From positions 682,001 to 746,000 of the forward strand of contig CANDOC010000001.1 in NCBI GenBank assembly GCA_947387575.1: DNA of 64,000 nucleotides, in the 5' to 3' direction. Below, piece after piece: positions 37,048 through 44,616 of the stretch. A program made the position numbers and the translations under genes. The notes under the pieces are model-generated. The model was not told where the DNA came from. It saw nothing but the letters and a program-made list of their open reading frames with translations, and searched no databases. The DNA is from Spongorhabdus nitratireducens. Its GTDB lineage: Bacteria; Pseudomonadota; Gammaproteobacteria; Pseudomonadales; Endozoicomonadaceae. Position 1 is the first letter of the stretch, and every line of letters begins with the position of its first letter.

Positions 37048-37466
37048 TCAATGGATTACGGAGGGACGCCAAACACCACACAGACGAGCTGCACAACGCA
37101 ATAACAGAAACGCTACCGCCCCTCCGAAAGCGAAGTACAGAAAGGCTTGTTGCAACAGGGATACAGGAACACAGGGATAATTCTGAAGCCATCGTACCGA
37201 CTCCAACCCACCCCGTAAACGACAGCCATTGGATACAAATCGAGCTACCGCCCCCCTAACCCGATCAACAACGCAATCTCCAATGGCGTATCCCGAACCT
37301 CGGCAATAACAAGCACCGCCAGAATGGCATAACCATGAAATATCAGACCATATTTGGAAGCCGAAAGATAACTATCGACTTCACGACGTTTAAACAGCCA
37401 GCCAATCACCGGATTAATGATGAGAATGTAACAGGCCATAACGGCAAGGCTTGTCAGGTCAGGCAT
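37048..37466 (-). pseudogene. Membrane protein interrupted by a frameshift at a C6/G6 run
   Basis: The first frame (37466 to 37245) encodes 73 residues with two helices and stops just after a run of six G on the coding strand (37251-37256). Moving one base at that run opens a second frame that continues for about 65 codons to a TGA at 37048-37050. It includes another clear membrane helix (FLYFAFGGAVAFLLLRC). A single three-helix protein of about 139 residues is the simplest ancestral reading. The shift may be a mutation, a sequencing error or a phase-variable switch. No family recognised. Confidence 0.5.
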
Positions 37467-37716
37467 ACAACGTCACCGGGCAGATGAAAGGGAGCGCTAT
37501 TGTGCATCTGCTAGTCAGTGATTTCCTGAATCCGCGTCAATATACAGGGTTCTGATGACTATCCATTTTCCGGGGTGATTACGGGGAGTAGCAAAGGAGC
37601 CGGTTCGATTGTAACCCGACGCACACCTTGTATACAGGAAGACAGGTGTTGGCAAACTGTTCCTGGTCGGTGAAGTCCTGCCAGGAGCAATAAACAGGTT
37701 GTTGAGTTCAGGGCAT

Positions 37717-37744
37717 GGGGGCAGAGATCAATGATCGAGCCCCC
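37717..37744. terminator. Hairpin downstream of msrB
   Basis: GGGGGC and GCCCCC form the outer stem, with an inner GATC/GATC pairing. It lies 33 bp after the msrB stop on the minus strand. No T run follows. A second small palindrome (ACTGCT-TG-AGCAGT) sits between it and the stop codon. Confidence 0.5.
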
Positions 37745-37776
37745 GGGCTTATTATTACTGCTTGAGCAGTTTCCTG

Positions 37777-38331
37777 TTACTGCTGGAACAGACTCAGAAA
37801 CTCGCCATAACCTTCAGTTTCCAGTTTATCAACCGGCACAAATCGCAGGGCGGCAGAGTTCATGCAGTATCTCAGCCCTGTAGGCTGGGGGCCGTCGGCA
37901 AATACATGCCCCAAGTGCGAATCAGCATTTTTGGAGCGAATCTCGATCCGCTTGCCAAACAGGGAGAAATCATCCCGCTCGACAATATTGGCCGCTACCA
38001 ATGGCCGGCTGAAACTCGGCCAGCCCGTACCGGACCTGTATTTGTCGGTAGAGCTGAACAGCGGTTCACCGGAGACGATATCAACATAAATACCGGGTTT
38101 CTTATTATCCCAGTATTCATTCTGGAAAGCCCTTTCAGTGCCGTCTTCCTGAGTCACCTTATACTGGATAGGCGTCAGCCTTTGCTTCAGTTCCTCTTTG
38201 GTATACCCGGAGCTATAGGTTTTAGCGACTGCATTGGTATCTGTAGCATTAGTCTCGGCAGCCCCGGTAACCCATGTAGAGATCAGGGCAATAGAGGCGG
38301 CGCCAAAAGCAGCAGCAATCAGTTTTTTCAT
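37777..38331 (-). CDS. msrB: Peptide-methionine (R)-S-oxide reductase, exported form
   Basis: The protein has 184 residues from the ATG at 38331, supported by GGGGAG. An N-terminal hydrophobic segment ([22 protein letters not shown]) predicts export, so it repairs oxidised methionine in periplasmic proteins. The MsrB fold is clear: [16 protein letters not shown] and the catalytic cysteine C156 in [11 protein letters not shown]. The two CxxC zinc pairs of many MsrB proteins are absent, so this is the zinc-free form. It stands apart from an msrA gene. Confidence 0.93.
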   Translation of the reverse strand: MKKLIAAAFGAASIALISTWVTGAAETNATDTNAVAKTYSSGYTKEELKQRLTPIQYKVTQEDGTERAFQNEYWDNKKPGIYVDIVSGEPLFSSTDKYRSGTGWPSFSRPLVAANIVERDDFSLFGKRIEIRSKNADSHLGHVFADGPQPTGLRYCMNSAALRFVPVDKLETEGYGEFLSLFQQ

Positions 38332-38475
38332 CGTAACTCCCCAACATCGGTCAATTTTGAGTATTTGTAGTGCTATACGCAGCAAATACCCGTTTGGATG
38401 CAGGGAGGTTTACGATTTTTAACTCAGATTGATGCATACAGGCCTGATATTTGACACGGCAAGTCCGGACACCCT

Positions 38476-39144
38476 TCAAACGTCAGCTCTTTGAGCACAG
38501 AATATTCTGAACGCATAAATGGTTGACAGGGGATAGACAAGCCAGACGAAAATACTGAGAAGAAAGCTCATAACGGCACCGGCTACTGTATCCGGATTAT
38601 AAAACTTGACCAGTACAAGAGACGGCATGACGGTGACCAGCATAATAAGAAACTGGCCTTTAGCCAGCAGCCAGAATGATGACTTGGTCTCCCGCCAGCT
38701 CTTTGCTACAGCAGTCCTTGCTTTGGCATTTTCCAGAACACAATAGAAATCTGCAAATGAGAACTTAATCCAGACAATCAGGCCCGGAATAATCAATAAA
38801 GCAAATGCGAGTCCCGACAAGGTATAGACAATCAGGTAGATCGCAACCATGGAAACAAGGAAGCGCCTTGAAATTCTGTAGGCATTGAGCGGTGACAGGG
38901 TATCTCCGGCCATTACTGAAGACAGGTAGACAATCAATGCGCCCTGGCATAGCGGAAATAAAACCGCATTGAAGAGAAAAACCAAAAGGCCAGACAGCGT
39001 CATGAAGCGTTCTTCGTCTGTTATTGTTCCTTGCAGGGCGTAGGTTAATTCTGTCAGTAGAATATACGGCAGAAAAATGTAACAGATTTTCAGAAAGTGG
39101 GTTTTATAGAAGTGCCAGGTGTCGGATAAATAACTTAAAGTCAT
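38476..39144 (-). CDS. Multi-helix inner-membrane protein, YciC-like
   Basis: The 222-residue protein has about six hydrophobic helices. The opening layout (SYLSDTWHFYKTHFLKI then a helix) and the later KSWRETKSSFWLL segment resemble the YciC/UPF0259-type and related membrane families. The match is general rather than specific. The ATG at 39144 follows a GTG two codons upstream that could also initiate. Function unknown. Confidence 0.6.
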   Translation of the reverse strand: MTLSYLSDTWHFYKTHFLKICYIFLPYILLTELTYALQGTITDEERFMTLSGLLVFLFNAVLFPLCQGALIVYLSSVMAGDTLSPLNAYRISRRFLVSMVAIYLIVYTLSGLAFALLIIPGLIVWIKFSFADFYCVLENAKARTAVAKSWRETKSSFWLLAKGQFLIMLVTVMPSLVLVKFYNPDTVAGAVMSFLLSIFVWLVYPLSTIYAFRIFCAQRADV

Positions 39145-39205
39145 ACTCACTGCTTATTGAAATTATTTTAAATAAAACAAATGTCCCCGGATGATACCGA
39201 AGACC

Positions 39206-39661
39206 TCACAAACCCAGCTTGAACCCTTCATGCGTCGCTTTAAATCCAAGCTTTTCATAGAACCGGATGGCATCCGGGCGCTGTTTGTCGCTGGTTAACT
39301 GAACAACATTGCAACCTTTCTCTCTGGCCAAAGTAATCGCATGCCTGAACATTTGTTCACCCAAACCGCGACCACGAAAAGCCTCATGCACTCTGACACC
39401 CTCAATCAGACAGCGCCAGCTACCGGTATGGGTCAGATACGGGATAAAGGTCAGCTGGAGCATACCAGCCAGTTGACCTCCCTGCTCTGCCACGAGCAAT
39501 TGATTGTTGGGATCGTTCTCGATAGCTTCAAAAGCGCTGATATAGGCTTGATTAAGAGGACGAGTGCTGTCTTCCCGCTGGCTGCCCAGGGGATCATTGG
39601 CCAGCATGGAAATCAGGTTTTCTAGATCATTGATCGTTGCTGAACGGTAATTTAACGCCAT
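39206..39661 (-). CDS. GNAT-family N-acetyltransferase
   Basis: The 151-residue protein has the acetyl-CoA-binding loop VRVHEAFRGRGLGEQMF (R-x-x-G-x-G/A), preceded by strand 4 CLIEGV. It is followed by QLTSDKQRPDAIRFYEKLGF, the conserved motif B with Asn/Asp and Tyr. Size is normal for a single-domain GNAT. The acceptor is unknown. AAGGGGG lies 6 nt before the ATG. Confidence 0.92.
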   Translation of the reverse strand: MALNYRSATINDLENLISMLANDPLGSQREDSTRPLNQAYISAFEAIENDPNNQLLVAEQGGQLAGMLQLTFIPYLTHTGSWRCLIEGVRVHEAFRGRGLGEQMFRHAITLAREKGCNVVQLTSDKQRPDAIRFYEKLGFKATHEGFKLGL

Positions 39662-39890
39662 TTGTTACCCCCTTCTACTTATGGCGGTTATATCTGATAT
39701 TTCCAAAATATTTCAAAATAACCCGAAAGGTTGTATTTCCTATTTCATGAACCTGTAATTACTACCGGGTTTTATAGCTTCTATATTTGATGGTAATTTG
39801 GTATTAATCTGAGCTAAAGATAATAACAAATTTATTATTTTCAGCTGATGAATAAATCTTTATACGACCATCCTTGTCATAAAAATCACC

Positions 39891-40343
39891 TTAAACGACA
39901 CAGCTAGCTACAGGGAAAGGTATATGTTCTTCAAGCCCTGCACTTACAGTCCTGCTGGTTTTACCTTTTAAATCCATATTCACAATTACAAACTTTTTCT
40001 TGTTTGTATTTTCGCCGGCATCACTGGTATCAAGCTTGTATTCTATACAGGCGCTATAATCCCGGCCCGAGAATATCAAATCCTTTTGTTGCGAATCTAC
40101 CGTGACGGCATACTCTTCCCTATAATCGGTCCAGGCATACGTCGCCCTGTCTATAAATCTCAGAGATTCAGGCAATGCCCTGATCATCAGTACATTCGAT
40201 TGAAAGAACTTTTGGTCATCATAATCCAGAAATGCGCTGACTAATCGAAAAATAATGAGTATAACGATAGATATACGAATGAATCTTTTTAATAATCTCA
40301 TCATGGCTTTTGGGGCATCTATATTGATATCTTCAATACGCAT
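39891..40343 (-). CDS. Single-pass membrane protein, unknown function
   Basis: The 150-residue protein has one helix at about residues 20-37 and a soluble C-terminal part of about 105 residues with two cysteines. If translation starts at 40343 it overlaps the preceding gene by 25 bp; an ATG at 40304 would remove the overlap. Either way the two genes form a pair. No family recognised. Confidence 0.55.
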   Translation of the reverse strand: MRIEDINIDAPKAMMRLLKRFIRISIVILIIFRLVSAFLDYDDQKFFQSNVLMIRALPESLRFIDRATYAWTDYREEYAVTVDSQQKDLIFSGRDYSACIEYKLDTSDAGENTNKKKFVIVNMDLKGKTSRTVSAGLEEHIPFPVASCVV

Positions 40344-40843
40344 ATAGAGGGAATTCGTATAACGCGACTTTGGTATTCACGATAAAGAATTGTTATATCT
40401 TTACCTATATGGCTTTTCAGCACTGTTATCAGTTTTCTTTGCATACACCCATAGGGTCCAAATGGACTTAGCGTCACAGGTCTGGTTAACTGTTTTTCAT
40501 CAACAATTACCGTCTCCATATAAACAGGTCGATTGGTTACTAATTCTTTGGAGATCTCTTCTATATTGTACAGCTTGAGCTTTTTCAGAGTGCCATGTAA
40601 TTGCATGACATTTCCGTTCTTAAGCATGTTCTTATTTTCTTCGAGTGAGTAAATATCGCCTATGTTAGCTGCCAATCTCGAAAAGAAAATCAGGCAGACC
40701 AGCGCAATTACTACCCGTTTAAATATACTGTCATTGAAATAAAAGAAAATTGACGCTATCAATAACCCTGTCGCAAAGAAGATAATGGGAATGTAATCAA
40801 GAAAAACAATCTCGACATTCTCAACAGAATAAATAGTACTCAT
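40319..40843 (-). CDS. Two-helix membrane protein, unknown function
   Basis: The 174-residue protein has two N-terminal helices (about 14-34 and 42-60), then a soluble domain with a short cysteine-bearing segment (FGPYGCMQRKL). It overlaps the downstream small membrane gene, so the two are probably translated together. No recognised motif. Confidence 0.55.
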   Translation of the reverse strand: MSTIYSVENVEIVFLDYIPIIFFATGLLIASIFFYFNDSIFKRVVIALVCLIFFSRLAANIGDIYSLEENKNMLKNGNVMQLHGTLKKLKLYNIEEISKELVTNRPVYMETVIVDEKQLTRPVTLSPFGPYGCMQRKLITVLKSHIGKDITILYREYQSRVIRIPSICVLKISI

Positions 40844-40887
40844 ATTTATTCCTTAAAGGGGATATGAAATGAAAGAAACCATGAATA

Positions 40888-41225
40888 TCAACTCTGCTCA
40901 AAGAATACAATCCTTTCCGGGAGCTCTTTTATATAGTCTTTCAGTTCATCTATAAGTGCGCTATGGAGTTCGAGAAGATTAACCTTCAGATCATTCAGCC
41001 CTGAAGGGTCAAGGCTTTGGTGCCTTTTCGTAGTTTTTGACCAGCAGGACAACCCCGGTAACCGGCGCAAAAAAATAAGCCACAAAAGAACCAGAGCCTG
41101 GGGTTGCGCCCTGTGGTTTGAGCCCAGTACGCACAAAAAAGGCCAAACAGAAAGAACACCCAATCGATGGAAAAACACAACTTCTCGAAATGGCTTCCGG
41201 TCAACAGCTCACACGCTACCGCCAC
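40888..41225 (-). pseudogene. Frameshifted small membrane protein gene
   Basis: Two overlapping minus-strand frames each look half-coding. The first (41225 to 40995) has a helix WVFFLFGLFCAYWAQ and then RLWFFCGLFF. Removing one base from the T7 run at 41069-41075 continues it as APVTGVVLLVKNYEKAPKP. That reads like a natural membrane protein end. The C-terminal helical frame reaching 40888 needs a further shift. I read this as a decayed gene; which frames were once joined is uncertain. Confidence 0.45.
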
Positions 41226-41442
41226 TGCGTGCCCGGCGTTTGACAGATTTATGCAGTACGAATGCTTGAGTAATTATGACGCTATCGTACCGGCTACCTT
41301 TCTGTCAGTAAACGACACAAAAGGATTACTCGGCAAGGATGGTGCATTGGATGCGGCGCGAACAGGAGCAGCAGGCCAATGGGAATAGAATTAAATGTGT
41401 CGGAGAGGATTCCGAAAGAGAATTTGTTGAAATCGTTACCTA

Positions 41443-41657
41443 TGAAACAATACGACTATTCCACCGGTTTTGGTGACGCTTCAGGGCTGTGGTCAACGGG
41501 CAAGTCTGTTACTGCTTCCTTGGTAGATCTCTCGCTAGCTTCCTCGGTAGATTGCGGCGTGGGTTGCGGAAGCGATTGCCCTGGTGACGACTCAGGTAAG
41601 CGTGCTTCACCTTCCTCCACTATTTCAGAATCAGCATCCACCAAAGCCTGCAAATTT
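41443..41657 (-). pseudogene. Duplicated 3' fragment of the secreted-protein gene at 44617
   Basis: 215 bp here match 44604-44817, covering the last 67 or so codons, the stop and 12 bp beyond. The encoded tail (NLQALVDADSEIVEEGE, ending PEASPKPVE) differs from the intact gene at about a dozen residues. Nothing upstream on the minus strand belongs to the gene, so it is a truncated relic. The match ends sharply on both sides. Confidence 0.85.
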
Positions 41658-41665
41658 CTCAACAC

Positions 41666-42395
41666 CTACCGGTAACCGGCCGTTAGCCCCTTCGCACCAG
41701 GCCTGAATATGAAAAACATTCCACCCTGACGGGCTTGATTTGAAAGTTTCCGGTTCAAATAAAGTACCCAGCGGTGGAATCTGCCGGTTTAAATAATAAA
41801 TATATGTTCTGCTGTGTACCCGATGTCTTCTGTCTGGCGTATAGAGGCAAGCAGATGGCTTGTTATGGGGTACGGAATGCCAGCCCAGACGATCCCGGAA
41901 TCTTTGATCTCGACAGGATGATGCAGTGACTACGTTGCTGTTTTGAATAACAGCTCCGATTTTGCATTCGTAAAGTATAAGATCTATCTCTCATGACGCT
42001 TCTGTCACGACTATATCTACTGAAGAACTTATACGTACTACTGAGGCCGTATACTATCTGGCAGCTGCGGTGAATGTTGCCCGTAAGCAATTGTTTCAAT
42101 GTATTGAAATGTATAACTGCGATTTACGCATCAGATAGGACATTAATGTAATATAGATAATCTGCCAATAATTAAAATTAAATTTGGAAGTTGTAAATTA
42201 CCAATATCTCATATGATTTAAAGATAAGTAAAAAGTTATATTTTTTACTTTGTTACTTTTATGTCTTTTTTAGAGCTTTGATTGTTATACATAATATTGC
42301 AATTAACAACAATTAATAGCTAACAATAATTATAATGATTTAAAAATAATAGCCTATTGTTAATTACGTCTTAATCATAACCAGAAGGCACTGAT
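41666..42395. other. Intergenic region, 730 bp
   Basis: No supportable gene. The left third has moderate GC and several short frames without family or signal features. The right half (from about 42120) is extremely AT-rich and probably holds the promoter of the small signal-peptide ORF that follows. Confidence 0.4.
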
Positions 42396-42563
42396 ATGCT
42401 CTCTATGTCGGAATATTTTATTATTTTAAGGCGCTGCTATAAATTTATATACTGTCTGTCGCTTTTGATACTAATATCTTTTTCTTCATTTGCTAAAGCA
42501 ATGTTTTCTGAAGCAGGGGAAAATTTCTGGCCCCATTACATGACGCTGATATCAAGCTCCTGA
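42396..42563 (+). pseudogene. Truncated secreted-protein ORF (signal peptide plus about 20 residues)
   Basis: This 55-codon frame has an AAGG ribosome site 8 nt before the ATG and a textbook Sec signal (FIYCLSLLILISFSSFAKA). The coding sense then ends after about 20 residues. A one-base shift near the end gives a further 20 plausible codons (DADIKLLNGVFSCLTQAT) to a stop at about 42600. The signal end (AKAMFSEAG) resembles that of the next gene (SYAMYNEPS). It is probably a relic of an exported protein of the same cluster. Confidence 0.5.
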
Positions 42564-42870
42564 ATGGTGTGTTTTCCTGTCTGACCCAGGCAACCTAAAG
42601 ACATCTTTTGATTACATGGAACAAAACAGTTTATTTAAAATGGATAAACTAAATAATGCTTTTATAGCTTATATTTTTGTATTTTAAGATATACATCTGT
42701 ATTTTTTGAAGTGTTATTTTTTTGTGGCTGAAATATTAATACTGTTCAGAAAATTATTAAAAAGTACATTTCACTTTTCAAAGGAGGCTTTCGATAAGCG
42801 ACAGTTGCAACTCGTTGATTAATATTCCCTATTAAATTGATTTGCTTTTTATTAGTCAGGTTTATCAAAA
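42564..42870. other. AT-rich intergenic region, 307 bp
   Basis: Apart from the possible frame-shifted remnant up to about 42600, no gene is seen. The sequence is AT-rich with many T runs and leads to a weak AGG ribosome site before 42871. Confidence 0.4.
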
Positions 42871-44505
42871 ATGAATACCTTGTTACGACGAAACAAAAAT
42901 GTTTGTCCCTGGTTAGCTATTTTGTGTTCCTTTGTAATCCTGTTTTCTTTCCACTCGTTATCTTATGCGATGTACAACGAACCGAGTGATGATGACGATG
43001 ATTTTGAAGATGCTATTGAAACAATGTCATCAGCTGATCCTGCAGCTATTACCAAGCTGGGCCACCAATTTAACCGCTGGTCTGATTCCGAAAAATTGTT
43101 ATTGTCTCACGATACCTTGCTTCATATTTTTCCTTTACTCAAGGCAAATCTTGTTTCATTCAAGGCTGACGGTGACCATGGCGTTTCCCTAAGAAAAGGC
43201 CTGTCGCAGTTGCAACAAAGTGCCTGTGAGGATTTTGAGAAACTGGCTCCAATGCTTCTGAAGTCGCGGGTTACAGTGGTGGAACTGGCGAACACAGTTT
43301 TTTGGCGCGAAAGCCTGCCTGATGTTCGGGTAGGCTGCATGCTTTATCTGCTAATCTGTTACCATGATGCATATCGGCACGTTGATCTTGAAACGTTGAT
43401 AGGTGCCAATAAGATTGCAGCAACAGAACTGCTTAATACACATGCTTGGTTATGTAGCGGTTTGGGAGACAATGTTATAATGGCTGTACAGCCATTGCTT
43501 GAGCAGGCCAAGCTGAGTGGAAGTTATGACCCTGATTCTGAAGGGGTAGCTTCACTTGTCCTGCCAATTGAGAAGCACCATGTGTTATGCAAAAGTGATG
43601 CGCCCGTGTTTATCTTTCATGCACACACCCAGCTGCTTAAGCAGTTGCATTCTCTTCTAGAACGTGGATTCAAAGGATTAGCTCAGCATCCGTTCAGCCG
43701 GGATGAAAATTTGAGCGCGTTCAAGACTGAATTGACAGTTTTGATTACCTCACAAGACAAGCGTACGCCACTGCCATATGATGTTACTGAGATGGTGACA
43801 TCTTCTGCATCCCCTTGTGGACGCGCTTTAAGTGACTTTGATCTAGCCTCAGTTGCATTTGAACTATACAGTACTATGTCGGAGCTGAATGTTGTTACTG
43901 CCTCGAAAAAGGGACAAAAACCATCAAAGCAGGATTTACGCCAGATGCGTCAGGCGATGTCTTTCCTGCTGGTGTTAAGAACCCTGAATAATATTGCTAT
44001 GAATAGTTCAAAATACCCAGTAGCGGTAACAAATTGGGCCGCAAGTGCTGTTGCTGCATTCAGTTCTCGTTGTGACTGTCAGCTTGTGGATGCAGAACCA
44101 CTCTATCGGGTAAGTGGTTGTATTATTGTCAACAGACCGGGTCCTCAATACAGTATGCAGAGCTCAGCTCCGCCAAAGAAAGTGGCTTCAAGAGTAGCCT
44201 TCAGCACCCTATCGATGAGTGAGCAACATGAGAGTGCTTTGAAAAGAGCGCTCCCTAAAATGGAAGTGAAAGTGAATGTAGATAATATGCTTGCCCTTTT
44301 ACATCGAGATGCAGGTGGCTTTTTGAATGACTATGAAGAGGCAGATGTAAAAAGTCAACGGAATCGAATGGATAAAGTCAGAGTACTATTTCAAGCTCTG
44401 AGAAGTAAAAGTGATTCCGAATTTAAGAACTTTTGCAGAATACTTCGGGAAACTAACCAGGCTGTTTGGGCAGACCACTTAATGAACTCAGTCCCTGCAC
44501 ATTAA
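42871..44505 (+). CDS. Secreted protein of 544 residues, unknown function
   Basis: A Sec signal peptide (WLAILCSFVILFSFHSLSYA) ends near residue 33. An acidic run (SDDDDDFEDAIE) follows and then a largely alpha-helical protein with no known domain. Cysteines are few and scattered. A basic segment with KKGQKPSKQD lies in the middle (near residue 350). A strong terminator follows. It belongs to a cluster of large exported proteins (42.9-59.5 kb) and is a candidate effector by context only. Confidence 0.65.
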   Translation: MNTLLRRNKNVCPWLAILCSFVILFSFHSLSYAMYNEPSDDDDDFEDAIETMSSADPAAITKLGHQFNRWSDSEKLLLSHDTLLHIFPLLKANLVSFKADGDHGVSLRKGLSQLQQSACEDFEKLAPMLLKSRVTVVELANTVFWRESLPDVRVGCMLYLLICYHDAYRHVDLETLIGANKIAATELLNTHAWLCSGLGDNVIMAVQPLLEQAKLSGSYDPDSEGVASLVLPIEKHHVLCKSDAPVFIFHAHTQLLKQLHSLLERGFKGLAQHPFSRDENLSAFKTELTVLITSQDKRTPLPYDVTEMVTSSASPCGRALSDFDLASVAFELYSTMSELNVVTASKKGQKPSKQDLRQMRQAMSFLLVLRTLNNIAMNSSKYPVAVTNWAASAVAAFSSRCDCQLVDAEPLYRVSGCIIVNRPGPQYSMQSSAPPKKVASRVAFSTLSMSEQHESALKRALPKMEVKVNVDNMLALLHRDAGGFLNDYEEADVKSQRNRMDKVRVLFQALRSKSDSEFKNFCRILRETNQAVWADHLMNSVPAH

Positions 44506-44513
44506 GTAATGAA

Positions 44514-44537
44514 AACCCTGCCCTTATGGGCAGGGTT
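44514..44537. terminator. Strong hairpin terminator
   Basis: AACCCTGCCC and GGGCAGGGTT pair perfectly over 10 bp around a TTAT tetraloop, 8 bp after the stop of the 544-residue gene. A short T-rich tail is present on either strand (CTTGGGT, TTTTCATT), so it may serve both directions. Confidence 0.85.
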
Positions 44538-44616
44538 CTTGGGTAAAATGAACGATTAATCTCGATATTATAATATACTGTATGAGGCACAACCCCTTAC
44601 TTCTGAAACAATACGA

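Noticed and set aside
41167-41388. 73-codon plus-strand frame with a protein-like end
   Set aside because: It overlaps the decayed membrane gene antisense, has no ribosome site and no family that I recognise; evidence too thin to list as a gene.
41863-42099. 78-codon minus-strand frame in the long intergenic region
   Set aside because: Biased Ser/Arg/Tyr composition, no signal, no family; looks like random open sequence.
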